In this document: one piece after another, positions 1-7,273 of the stretch | Numbering within the stretch: position 1 is the stretch's first letter | Layout: each line of letters starts with the position of its first letter | Assembly (NCBI RefSeq): GCF_005233845.1 | Contig: NZ_SZQL01000027.1 | Location: forward strand, 1-44,006 | Origin: Ilyomonas limi | GTDB taxonomy: Bacteria; Bacteroidota; Bacteroidia; Chitinophagales; Chitinophagaceae | Direction: 5' to 3' | DNA: 44,006 bases | Made by a program: the position numbers and the translations under genes | Notes under the pieces: generated by a model | What the model saw: the letters and a program-made list of their open reading frames with translations, nothing else | Told to the model about the DNA's origin: nothing | Database searches by the model: none

Positions 1-55
1 CCTGTTTCTGGATAGCAGCCACAATCTGGCTTTCTGTAAACGTTTTCTTTTTCAT
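1..55 (-). CDS. IS3-family transposase OrfA, N-terminus only (runs off window)
   Basis: Reading leftwards from an ATG at 55, the first 18 codons give MKKKTFTESQIVAAIQKQ, the typical opening of the helix-turn-helix OrfA protein of IS3-family elements, which binds the element's terminal repeats. The rest lies outside the window. The element appears to have landed in the IS110-type gene to its right. The call rests on a short but characteristic N-terminus. Confidence 0.7.
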   Translation of the reverse strand, partial: MKKKTFTESQIVAAIQKQ

Positions 56-123
56 GTTTTTGACAGTTTAAAAATAAAGAATTCGCCCTATTTCCTTACT
101 GCCGAATTATGGGTACCCTTACA
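1..123 (-). mobile_element. Right-hand edge of an IS3-family insertion sequence
   Basis: Contains the OrfA start plus about 68 bp of leader. The likely element tip, read on the minus strand, is TGTAAGGGTACCC starting at 123, which has the TG terminus usual for IS3 elements. The recombinase gene on its right stops exactly at the TAA in this tip (119-121), so the insertion truncated that gene. The other end and the target duplication are outside the window. Confidence 0.55.
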
Positions 124-490
124 ACAAGGCATAAGCTGCAATATCCCTTGCATCTGCCTTGTCTGTCTTGCCTCTGGTAATACCTTTTGAACGCTTTATC
201 TCAAGGGCAGCAACAACGGCGTAATCAAGCTTGTTTACCTGCAGCCAGTAGCAAAGCGGCATGCTGTAAACGCCTGTATTTTCAAAGCAGAATAACAGGT
301 TAATTTTATTAGCTGCGCTTGTGCCGCCACCGGTTATTTTGAGTAAAGATTTGATAAGGCCATTAATGCCTTTTGCATTATTGGCAACAATACCAAATTG
401 GTTTTGCAGCGTTTCTTTGTTGGTAATACAGTAATCAAGCTTGTCCTTTGACACATCAATACCAATGAAGAAATCATACGTTTTTTGCAT
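119..490 (-). pseudogene. IS110-family recombinase, C-terminally truncated
   Basis: The surviving 123 residues are the N-terminal DEDD (RuvC-like) domain of an IS110/IS1111-family transposase. Visible acidic motifs are GIDVSKDKLD near residue 10, CFENTGVY near residue 68 and KTDKADARDIAAYA near residue 108. Full-length relatives are about 320-400 aa and carry a C-terminal domain with a catalytic serine, which is missing here. The frame is closed by a TAA belonging to the abutting IS3-type end, so the gene was broken by that insertion. The protein should be inactive as a recombinase. The upstream sequence (about 590-725) holds a nested hairpin where IS110 elements encode their bridge RNA. Confidence 0.75.
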
Positions 491-593
491 ACATTTGATT
501 TTAGAAGATAAATAAAAAGGTTGACATCGTACTAAAGCCTTTAACAGGTCCTGACACCTAAGATTCTATTTGGTACCATTCAACCGGAAGATC

Positions 594-676
594 AAAGGAA
601 AAAGCAGAGGACTAATGCGGAGGATAGTTGCGCTAACAACTAGCAATGTCCATAGTTCACCTCTGCTTTTCCTTTT
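594..676 (-). ncRNA. Nested stem-loop upstream of the IS110 gene, candidate bridge RNA loop
   Basis: The arms at 594-610 and 660-676 pair over about 16 bp (GGAAAAAGCAGAGG against CCTCTGCTTTTCC, one bulge). Inside is a second stem, TAGTTG at 625-630 with CAACTA at 637-642, leaving two unpaired internal-loop strands of about 14 and 17 nt. This shape resembles the target or donor loop of an IS110 bridge RNA, which is encoded between the element's left end and the recombinase gene. The loop nonamer GCAATGTCC (643-651) recurs at 715-723, close to where the element edge could be. The structure is seen; the function is inferred. Confidence 0.35.
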
Positions 677-809
677 GAAAATCTACACCTCTTTTCTCTA
701 AAATCAAAGTAAAGGCAATGTCCCATGGCTAAGCACAATAGGCTATTGATGGAGACATTACGGAGAAGAAGAAACCAGTGCCTGTTTTAACCGTGAAAAT
801 GACTACTAG

Positions 810-1665
810 GCTGTGTTGACACCTTACAGGTTAAGGTTAATAAAGGTAGCAGCCAGGCAGCAAAGTGAGAGAAAGGAAGTAGCTGTTTTTTCATAGCGGG
901 TAGCTATTTTACGGTACTGCTTTAGTTTGTTGATGGTTCTTTCAATCACATTTCTTTGCTTGTAAGCTGTATAGTCAGTTGTTCGTTGTTGCAGACGGCT
1001 TTTCTTTGGTGGTATCACCGCTTCTATGTTTTCACTGTCCAGGTAATACAAAAGCCAGTTGCTATCATACGCCTTGTCTGCTATTAGTTTATTTGCCCTT
1101 ATTCCCTGTAACAGGTCTAAAGCCATTTTTACATCTGCCGTTTGTCCTCCGGTAAGCAGCAGGTTGTTGATCCTGCCTGCCTCGTTGGTGCTTAGGTGAA
1201 TCTTAGTTGTCAGCCCACCTCCTGATCTGCCGGTTGCCTGATCATTTCGTTTGTTGTTGTCTTTGTTTTTTTAATGCACAGGCTCCATGCTGATGTACTC
1301 TTATGGCAGTAGAATCAATCAGTAATGTTTTTACATCCCTATCTGCCATGTCTTTGAAAATACGTTGCCATACTCCTTGCTTTGCCCACCTGCGGAACCG
1401 GACATAGACGGTGTTCCACTTACCAAATCGTTCGGGCAAATCACGCCAGGGAACGCCACACTTGGCTACAAACATCACCGCATTTATAAATAGCCGATTA
1501 TCTGCTTGTTTGCCCTTGTAGCCGGGTTGACAAGGTAGCTTGCCTTTGATCACTTCCCACTGCTGCTCACTAATCTCATATCTTCTGCTCATCTTACCAC
1601 TTTTCTATACCCATCCCCAAAAACAACTATACCAAACTTTCCTTTATCTTAGATGTCAACACAGC
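810..1665 (-). mobile_element. Complete IS5-family (IS427-like) insertion sequence, 856 bp
   Basis: Terminal inverted repeats GCTGTGTTGACA (from 810) and TGTCAACACAGC (ending at 1665) bound the element. It is flanked by the direct repeat CTAG at 806-809 and 1666-1669, a 4-bp target duplication typical of the IS427 group. Length, two overlapping transposase frames and the DDE signature all fit that group. The intact ends and duplication suggest a relatively recent insertion. Confidence 0.9.
824..1592 (-). CDS. IS5-family DDE transposase in two frames (OrfA/OrfB)
   Basis: The N-terminal frame (1592 to 1242) encodes 116 aa beginning MSRRYEISEQQWEVIKGKLP, with the first catalytic Asp in LLIDSTAIRVH. 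The C-terminal frame carries the second Asp in ADKAYDS and the Glu in ERTINKLKQYRKIATRYEK, ending at 824. Joining them needs a net +1 (or -2) shift at a run of seven A on the coding strand (1266-1272), after which the frame reads KDNNKRNDQATGRSGGLTTK and continues. Such a run is a usual programmed-frameshift or transcriptional-slippage site in this group, so this is probably a functional fusion rather than a lesion. Confidence 0.85.
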
Positions 1666-1681
1666 CTAGTATCAGGAATCC

Positions 1682-1828
1682 ATGACTTTAAATGCTATTG
1701 CAAAAAAGACAAAAAGAACTATTACTGAAGATTGGGGATTAACTGAAATTATCTGTCCGAATGCTGTGCCAGTAACAATAGAAAACATCAGCAAAATTAT
1801 ATTAGGCGAAGCCGCATTAAAGGGGTAA
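1682..1828 (+). CDS. Short ORF of unknown function, possible gene fragment
   Basis: A 48-codon frame starts with MTLNAIAKKTKRTITEDWGL 13 bp beyond the IS5 target duplication and ends at TAA 1826-1828. No family is recognised. Its position just inside an IS junction suggests a fragment of a gene interrupted long ago. The remaining sequence from 1829 to 2020 shows nothing recognisable. Confidence 0.2.
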   Translation: MTLNAIAKKTKRTITEDWGLTEIICPNAVPVTIENISKIILGEAALKG

Positions 1829-2020
1829 ATGACAATCCCCGCTTTAACTCGCTTTTAGAGGCACATTCAAAGATGTAGCCAACATAGCATTGATTAAGTA
1901 GGATGAGGTAAAAAGGGACGCAAGCTAAAGAACAAATCACGCTTATTAGACAAAAATGTCCTTGTGGAAACATGCGAATTTGGTATGTTTGCCTGCAAAT
2001 TCAATATCTACATTATTACC

Positions 2021-2662
2021 ATGAGAAAGTCTCTTTTATCACTACAAACACTAATCTTACTGCTAGTTGTCTGCTTTTCGGCTTGCAGGAAAGATTCGGA
2101 TGGCAAAATGTCCGACGAGCTATATATAGCAACGCCAGAGAAAATGATTGATATGGCAGCTAAAGACTGGGATGCACTCAAGCCTAGCCTGGAGGATAAG
2201 AAAGGATACTGGTACACCGAGTTCCCACAGGATCAATATCCATACGTAAAGGCGGCTGTATCTCTTCCGGCGGTTGAAGAAACAAACCATGATATTGGCT
2301 ATATTATTTCAATGAATGTAGACCGGCAAAGCAACAAAGCTACTGGTGTGGATCTGGGAACTGATACTATTACCAAGCTGTCTTTTGCTGCTGCTGCCAA
2401 CTTAATGCTGGAATACTACAACCGGTCGCTTGTACTGTGTGGCGATACAACATTTACTCATGGCCAGTATATAGATTCGGGTGGATTATACGGTCCAAGA
2501 AAAACAACCGTCACAGATATAGTTGACAGACTCAATAACGGTGTAGTAGCTAATCAGTACTCTATTGAAATATATGGAAAGATCAAAGGCTTTACTGTGG
2601 TTATAGAAAAATATGAAAACAGTGATAGCTACTGGTTTAAATTCGAGAGTTACGATTTTTGA
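2021..2662 (+). CDS. Putative outer-membrane lipoprotein, unknown function
   Basis: 213 aa starting at the ATG at 2021 (MRKSLLSLQTLILLLVVCFS). The first 21 residues form a lipoprotein signal ending in a lipobox, FSAC, with RKDSD after the Cys. A reading from 1964 would bury this signal and was rejected. The mature part is hydrophilic with no family I can name. It contains an acid-rich stretch and the motif NLMLEYYNRSL. It stands alone between IS debris and a long non-coding stretch, so context gives no function. Confidence 0.65.
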   Translation: MRKSLLSLQTLILLLVVCFSACRKDSDGKMSDELYIATPEKMIDMAAKDWDALKPSLEDKKGYWYTEFPQDQYPYVKAAVSLPAVEETNHDIGYIISMNVDRQSNKATGVDLGTDTITKLSFAAAANLMLEYYNRSLVLCGDTTFTHGQYIDSGGLYGPRKTTVTDIVDRLNNGVVANQYSIEIYGKIKGFTVVIEKYENSDSYWFKFESYDF

Positions 2663-2683
2663 TCTTTCTTCTCCGATGAGTTT

Positions 2684-2821
2684 ATGAAAATCGTCACCGG
2701 AACAATGCTGCTTTCTTTTTTTTATAGCTGTTACCAGTTTAGAGATTTACCTGGCACGTTCAGTACTAAATCCGTATTTACCGGCAATCTTTTAATGGCG
2801 TACCGGCTAAGCGCATTCTAA
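2684..2821 (+). CDS. Small possible secreted peptide
   Basis: A 45-aa frame begins MKIVTGTMLLSFFYSCYQFR 21 bp after the lipoprotein stop. The start has a short basic-hydrophobic stretch ending in a Cys, like a miniature lipoprotein signal, followed by RDLPGTFSTKS. It could be a truncated relative of lipoproteins that begin with a GTF/GTW motif. It is too short to be sure that it is translated. Confidence 0.25.
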   Translation: MKIVTGTMLLSFFYSCYQFRDLPGTFSTKSVFTGNLLMAYRLSAF

Positions 2822-3404
2822 ATTTCATAAGCACGCCGGCGATATTCTTCGTAAAGAAACATAGGAGCCATATATTGTTACTTTAGCTGCTAAGGTAGCA
2901 TACCTACGTTGCAGGATTAATTTTGGAAAATAGAAGAACTGGGTGCAGTGAAAAGCAAATAGAAGTCAATATTGACATCAATGAAAGTAATAGCAAAGAA
3001 CAGCACTCAGATAAATAGGTATATATAGGTATATTTTGACGAATTGATTTATAAAAACGCTTTGTCACTGAGCAGATGAATGCGTGGGTAGAAAGTAAAG
3101 CTCTACTTGTCCATTTTAGACAACTACCAAACTCTATATGGATCCAACAGCCCGCCAGGCCTTTGACCTGGCAGGCTGTTGGACTTAAAATTTGATTATG
3201 TGCTGCATTTTTTAATATTGCAAAACAGACCCTTTGGGTCTTGTCCGGCTATAGGTTGATAGTTTTGCAAAGGAAAACTAGATGGAAAACTAATCTTGCT
3301 CTGTCAACTGACAAGAAAACCGGTTTATTTTAAAAGAAAAAACTTCAATCAATTACATAACCGAAAACTGACATGTATTATACAAAAACGACCGATTTTG
3401 TATA
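2822..3404 (+). other. Non-coding stretch, AT-rich
   Basis: No convincing gene was seen on either strand. The only structured elements are the long hairpin at 3143-3183 and the inverted repeat at 3377-3406, listed separately. It may be the eroded remains of accessory genes. Confidence 0.5.
3143..3183. repeat. Long stable hairpin
   Basis: TCCAACAGCC plus GCCAGG pairs with CCTGGC plus GGCTGTTGGA around a 6-8 nt loop, with one mismatch in the stem. There is no T-run on either side, so an intrinsic terminator is only possible. It could instead be a small dispersed palindromic repeat. Confidence 0.5.
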
Positions 3405-3406
3405 AT
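3377..3406. promoter_or_regulatory. Perfect 11-bp inverted repeat over a start codon
   Basis: ATTATACAAAA (3377-3387) and TTTTGTATAAT (3396-3406) are exact reverse complements separated by 8 nt. The right arm overlaps the ATG at 3405 of the short ORF that follows, so it could act as an operator or as an RNA hairpin hiding the start. The symmetry is seen; the role is inferred. Confidence 0.4.
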
Positions 3407-3578
3407 GATGATTTATCTTCTCTTTTTAATGGGCTTTCTGTCTAGCTGCTTTTTACAAAACTCATTTACAAAATCAGGTTATCCTGCATTCATCACTTCA
3501 GTGGTTTTGAATAGTTTCTTGCTTTTTTGCTATTGCTCCTCCTTAGCCGCAATGCCAGACTTCCGTAAATTCCATTAA
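3405..3578 (+). CDS. Short hydrophobic ORF, unknown
   Basis: A 57-aa frame begins MMIYLLFLMGFLSSCFLQNS. It has a hydrophobic N-terminus with a lipobox-like LSSC and a second hydrophobic stretch (VVLNSFLLFCYC). It is convergent with the phosphoesterase gene and directly follows the 11-bp inverted repeat. It may be a small membrane peptide or noise. Confidence 0.25.
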   Translation: MMIYLLFLMGFLSSCFLQNSFTKSGYPAFITSVVLNSFLLFCYCSSLAAMPDFRKFH

Positions 3579-3617
3579 CCGTTTATGCAGCACTTCAACA
3601 AGCTGCGGCCTGCGTTA

Positions 3618-4385
3618 TTACCGCCAGCTTTTATTGTACAATGTGTTTACCGGATCGGACTGCCAATAGACTCTGGTATGCACATCCATAATGGTTAGCC
3701 TTCCACCATGACCTGCACCGGTATCGAGGTTACAGACGTTAGCTGCCTCCATAGGCTGCTCCCTTTTCCAATGGAGCGTAGGCGTATGACCAATAAAAAC
3801 AGTAGTAAAGGGCGTTGCCATGGCAAACCTGCTTTTTTTGCTGTTGCCCCTGTTGAATGCCTCATAAGAAAGTGCAGCCATCCACAAAGACCGATCCCAA
3901 TAATAAGTGTACGCCAACTGCTGTGTAAACGGAACCTGCCGGTGGAAGCCGCCGTGTACAAAACAATTGTTTTCGTCATCAATATAATACAGGCGCTGGC
4001 TTGCAAAGAATTGCTGATGACTATGGGGTATAGCTGCGCTATCCAACACTGTTATGGAAGAATAGCTTTCTTCGCCCGTTAACGGCTCCTGCCCCTTTAG
4101 CCGTAAATAGGAGATAGCCGTAGCTTTGCCGCCCTGCTCCCATTGTTGCGGATGGATGCCTGTTTGTATAAATTCATAAAACCAGTCATCATGATTTCCC
4201 CTGATGGAAACCAGGTTTTTTATTTTCATCAATTCTTCCACGCACAGGTACACTTCGTCATACCCATCTGCTACATCTCCCAACTGTATCAATCGGTCCC
4301 GCTCATAATCGAACCCTGCCCTTTGTAAACATTGCAATACCGCTTTGTAAGCGCCGTGAATATCGCCCATTACCAATATACGCAT
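3618..4385 (-). CDS. Metallophosphoesterase (PP2A/PrpA-like phosphatase)
   Basis: 255 aa from the ATG at 4385 (MRILVMGDIHGAYKAVLQCL). The calcineurin-type metal-binding signature is complete in the N-terminal half: GDIHG at residues 7-11, LGDVADGYDE near residue 36 and RGNHDDWF near residue 63. His residues follow in the C-terminal part (FVHGGFH and IGHTPT). This is the order seen in bacterial serine/threonine protein phosphatases and diadenosine tetraphosphatases. A longer start at 4466 would read through a perfect palindrome and was rejected. The substrate cannot be told from sequence. It is a single gene with no evident operon partner. Confidence 0.85.
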   Translation of the reverse strand: MRILVMGDIHGAYKAVLQCLQRAGFDYERDRLIQLGDVADGYDEVYLCVEELMKIKNLVSIRGNHDDWFYEFIQTGIHPQQWEQGGKATAISYLRLKGQEPLTGEESYSSITVLDSAAIPHSHQQFFASQRLYYIDDENNCFVHGGFHRQVPFTQQLAYTYYWDRSLWMAALSYEAFNRGNSKKSRFAMATPFTTVFIGHTPTLHWKREQPMEAANVCNLDTGAGHGGRLTIMDVHTRVYWQSDPVNTLYNKSWR

Positions 4386-4403
4386 CGGGTGAAGGTAACG
4401 TTC

Positions 4404-4427
4404 TTTCCATTTTCCGGAAAATGGAAA
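4404..4427. promoter_or_regulatory. Perfect 24-bp palindrome upstream of the phosphoesterase
   Basis: The half-site TTTCCATTTTCC is followed immediately by its exact reverse complement, with no spacer. It lies 19 bp upstream of the phosphoesterase start, so it is well placed to be an operator for a dimeric repressor or an RNA hairpin in the leader. Confidence 0.45.
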
Positions 4428-4445
4428 ACGGCTTATATTTACCAC

Positions 4446-4765
4446 ATGGAGTCCATTAAGCAGCATGATATTGTTGTACTCTTAAAAGCACTTTGCAAAG
4501 GATCTGCAGGCTGGAAATATGAAAGCCTGGAGCAGTAGCTGAATGATGCTATGCATGCGGGGGATATTACATGCAGTAAACCATAAATACCCGGTATGAC
4601 AATATAGAAAAACTGGTGGAAGCTGCTCGCTAGTGCACCACAAAGACAATCTTTTGGTAGCCGGTCAAGGCAATACTGCCCCGGCAGGCCATTATTGTAC
4701 AACTACCAGTAGGAGCGGTGCAGTCGGCGCACCTTTTCTGCTGCATCGCACACCCGGCACGTGCT
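4446..4765 (+). pseudogene. Decayed winged-helix DNA-binding protein gene
   Basis: The ATG at 4446 opens MESIKQHDIVVLLKALCKGS and stops at 4538. The opening resembles a small wHTH family in which QHDIVVLLK is followed by a helix-turn-helix. Downstream fragments in the expected order support decay rather than chance: NIEKLVEAAR near 4606, then a degenerate proline-rich segment and PVGAVQSAHL near 4710, separated by stops. The assignment comes from memory of the family and is moderate. Confidence 0.45.
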
Positions 4766-4842
4766 ATACCTGTTTAATTTATTCCAAACCATACATATAG
4801 GAAGATTTGAAAGATTGCTTAACAGAGATGATATAACAAAAC

Positions 4843-4865
4843 AGGCTAACCACGAGGGTTAGCCT
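4843..4865 (-). terminator. Intrinsic terminator of the MauE/DUF6520 operon
   Basis: AGGCTAACC and GGGTTAGCCT form a 9-10 bp stem with a 4-nt loop, followed on the minus strand by TTTTGTT. It lies 20 bp past the stop of the DUF6520-like gene. Confidence 0.75.
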
Positions 4866-4884
4866 GCCTTTTAAAGCGCAGCAT

Positions 4885-5127
4885 TTAGTTGTGCAAAAAC
4901 TGCTTGTGCTCATTCGGGTTTTCGGGAGTGTAATTACCGTTGGCATCTTTCAGGTACGTGCATACGGAAGCAGCGCTGATGCAGTTGCCATCGCGCGGGA
5001 TAGCTTCACTTTTAAGCACATACTGCCCGTTCTCCAGTACATACTCCTCAAGGGGCGGAGGCGCGGAAAATGCGCTGACGGCTGCCATCACTACGGCAGC
5101 CATTAGTAACCATTTCATTTTTTTCAT
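4885..5127 (-). CDS. DUF6520-like small exported protein
   Basis: 80 aa from the ATG at 5127 (MKKMKWLLMAAVVMAAVSAF). It has a signal peptide to about residue 21, then a short mature part with two cysteines, NCISAASVCTYL. The pattern of signal, Cys pair and Tyr-rich end matches the DUF6520 peptides of Bacteroidota. It is the second gene after the MauE/DoxX-type membrane protein, 29 bp apart on the same strand, with a terminator after it. Pairing with a redox-type membrane protein suggests that the Cys pair may be its substrate, which is inference. Confidence 0.65.
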   Translation of the reverse strand: MKKMKWLLMAAVVMAAVSAFSAPPPLEEYVLENGQYVLKSEAIPRDGNCISAASVCTYLKDANGNYTPENPNEHKQFLHN

Positions 5128-5165
5128 AACATCCATTTTAATTAGTGGGTGAACGCCTACTCTTT

Positions 5166-5630
5166 TTACAGGTTTTCGGCATAGTCCTGTTCACGTGAAA
5201 AAGGTATTGCATCCGCCGGCGGCTGCTTTTTTAACAGGAAGATCCCTGCAGCAGACAGGAGCAGGAAGAATAAGTTCAGCACGAGATGTGCTCCCCAGCT
5301 TAAGCTTTTAATCATGCCGCCACAGGAGCAGGGCACATAGCGGAACGTATGAAAAAGCACCAGCAGGGTATATAAGGTAAATGCCAGCATCACCAGTAAA
5401 GACAGGTATAACCCTGTTATCCGCCAGCGTTCGGTAATAAGACAGGCAGCTATGCCCAGCTCTGCTACAGGCAGCACCGGGATGAGTACAACGGTTAACC
5501 AGTGTGGTAAAGGCTGGTTGTACATATCGGTGGTATAGCCCCGGTAATCGTGCAGCTTACTAAGGGCAGTATAAACAAAAAGGAATACCAGCAGGCTGCA
5601 GAGGATGGATATTACAGTTGTTGTTTTCAT
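5166..5630 (-). CDS. MauE/DoxX-family redox-associated membrane protein
   Basis: 154 aa from the ATG at 5630 (MKTTTVISILCSLLVFLFVY). Four hydrophobic segments are evident. A YVPCSCGG motif lies between the third and fourth, the vicinal-Cys signature seen in MauE-like proteins thought to help form disulfides in exported proteins. The early ALSKLHDY matches the KL-D motif of the DoxX/MauE fold. It is the first gene of a two-gene unit with the Cys-containing exported peptide at 4885-5127. Confidence 0.75.
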   Translation of the reverse strand: MKTTTVISILCSLLVFLFVYTALSKLHDYRGYTTDMYNQPLPHWLTVVLIPVLPVAELGIAACLITERWRITGLYLSLLVMLAFTLYTLLVLFHTFRYVPCSCGGMIKSLSWGAHLVLNLFFLLLSAAGIFLLKKQPPADAIPFSREQDYAENL

Positions 5631-5776
5631 AAAAAGTAGCAGTGAAGGCAACCGGGATGTTGCGGTTTGCCGGGTGTTTTAATTAACTGCAAGCTATCCA
5701 CTTGCTTTTATGACAATGGGAGCAATTAACAGGCAGGCGGGATTGTTTTTGACGTTTTCAAATCGGTGATAACCGT

Positions 5777-6760
5777 TTACCTTTTATATTGTTTTTGAAA
5801 CTGGTGCGGCGTGATGCCGTACTGCTTTCGGAAGGCAATGCAAAAGTTAGCCGTACTCCTGTAGCCTGCCTTACGGGCGATCGCTCCCACCGGCTTATTG
5901 CTTTGTTCCAACTGTGCTTTGGCGATAGCCAGTCGTTGCCGGAGCAGGTAGCCGAAGAGTCCAACGCCGGTTACGGCTTTAAAGCCTTTTTTCAGCTTGT
6001 GTTCGTTGATACCCATTTTCCGCGCAAGCTGGCTAATGGTGTAATGCGTATCCAGATGCGCATCTATAAAGTCTTTGGTGGCATGAATAACCGCCATATC
6101 ATCCTGAGAAAAAAAAGGTTCTCCTGTACCGGTGGCATTCAACTGCGCGCACATAACCGTGATAATTGACCGTATGTTTCGGAGATGAAACTGCCGGGTA
6201 GAAGCAATAAAGGGAACCTGCAATAACTGGTAAACCAGTTGTGTAAGCTGGGCAGACAGCGGATGCGCGGTATGCTGCAGAAAGGCAGGCTGGTTCTTTT
6301 CGATACGGTTCTGCAATGCTTCCAGCCCCGGAAAATATGCCAGTACAGGCAGTAAGATAGCTGGCGGGTAGGTGATGACCAGCAGAAGATATTGCCCTTT
6401 GGCGAAGGAACAACAGCTATTCAACCGGCTCATGTATAGTACACTAAAGGCGTGTTGTTTGAACCGGATGTTTCCTATGCCTTGTATAACAGCTTCGTAG
6501 GATTGCGCTAATACTACCTGGCTGAAACAAAGTGGCACTGAACAGTATAAGTTAATACTAACAGCCTGCTCGATGGTGAGTGCCACATAGTAAATATGAA
6601 ACGCCTCCAAACTGAATTGTTGTACACTGATCTTCCCGAAAGTACCGGCAGCCGTAAGAATGTCACTGCCGGGCAGGTAATGCCGGATATGCTCATCCGG
6701 CAATGTGTTGGATTGCCCGACCATATAACCAGGTATTTTTGCTGTAAAAAGGGGTTTCAT
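5777..6760 (-). CDS. AraC-family transcriptional regulator
   Basis: 327 aa from the ATG at 6760 (MKPLFTAKIPGYMVGQSNTL). The last 100 residues are an AraC double helix-turn-helix: ISQLARKMGINEHKLKKGFK is the first unit and IARKAGYRSTANFCIAFRKQ the second, ending YGITPHQFQKQYKR. The N-terminal 220 residues are the sensor part and resemble no ligand-binding domain I can name. The gene is divergent from 6924-7268, with two 12-bp direct repeats in between that make a plausible binding site. A start at 6934 would overlap that promoter region and was rejected. Confidence 0.85.
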   Translation of the reverse strand: MKPLFTAKIPGYMVGQSNTLPDEHIRHYLPGSDILTAAGTFGKISVQQFSLEAFHIYYVALTIEQAVSINLYCSVPLCFSQVVLAQSYEAVIQGIGNIRFKQHAFSVLYMSRLNSCCSFAKGQYLLLVITYPPAILLPVLAYFPGLEALQNRIEKNQPAFLQHTAHPLSAQLTQLVYQLLQVPFIASTRQFHLRNIRSIITVMCAQLNATGTGEPFFSQDDMAVIHATKDFIDAHLDTHYTISQLARKMGINEHKLKKGFKAVTGVGLFGYLLRQRLAIAKAQLEQSNKPVGAIARKAGYRSTANFCIAFRKQYGITPHQFQKQYKR

Positions 6761-6836
6761 GGTACCGGAATTTGGTTTGACAGTACAAAGAACGAGCACA
6801 CCCCATAGCGACCAGCCGGTGTACCCTGTAAATTCA

Positions 6837-6869
6837 GTAGAACTACGCCCTTTTACCGTAGAACTACGC
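6837..6869. promoter_or_regulatory. Two direct repeats in the AraC divergent promoter
   Basis: GTAGAACTACGC occurs at 6837-6848 and 6858-6869, exactly 21 bp (two helical turns) apart. Such same-face direct repeats are what an AraC-type regulator with two HTH units recognises. They lie between the araC-like gene and the divergent gene at 6924, so either or both could be controlled. Confidence 0.5.
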
Positions 6870-6923
6870 ATACGTAGCGAAAGCATAAGCCTGTAGTATT
6901 GTACTTCACTAAATTGTATTGTT

Positions 6924-7268
6924 ATGAGTACCACAAATCATCAGATCTCGTTACAGCAGGCTATTGACATGACCACCCGTTATCGTGCAAACAGGCCTGC
7001 CAATTTTCCCATTTGTGAAACCTTTGACCTGAGTGCCGTACAGCAGTTATTAGCAGCAACAGGTTGCCGGCACCTCAGGGTGTATTATGGTATGAAGGAC
7101 AATAATGAAGTGGATGTTATATTAGTAGCGGCTGATGCGGATGGAGCAGATATATTACCGGCAGCTAATGTAACCACCTCAACACTGACGGAAGGTGATC
7201 CTGTATTGCTGGAAGATGGGTACCGGTGCCCACAAAATTGTCCGCCCCCATCCTCCCTTAACAGTTAA
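6924..7268 (+). CDS. Conserved small hypothetical protein
   Basis: 114 aa starting MSTTNHQISLQQAIDMTTRY. It is cytoplasmic, with no signal or membrane segment. The central RVYYGMKDNNEVDVILVAAD looks like a beta-hairpin core, and the end has CPQNCPP with two Cys. I recognise it only as a type of hypothetical protein seen in Chitinophagaceae. It is divergent from the AraC gene and 5 bp upstream of a membrane protein and sensor kinase, so it is probably co-transcribed with them. Confidence 0.65.
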   Translation: MSTTNHQISLQQAIDMTTRYRANRPANFPICETFDLSAVQQLLAATGCRHLRVYYGMKDNNEVDVILVAADADGADILPAANVTTSTLTEGDPVLLEDGYRCPQNCPPPSSLNS

Positions 7269-7273
7269 CAGGT

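Noticed and set aside
3143-3183. Intrinsic terminator
   Set aside because: The hairpin is strong but no T-run follows on either strand, so it is listed as a repeat only.
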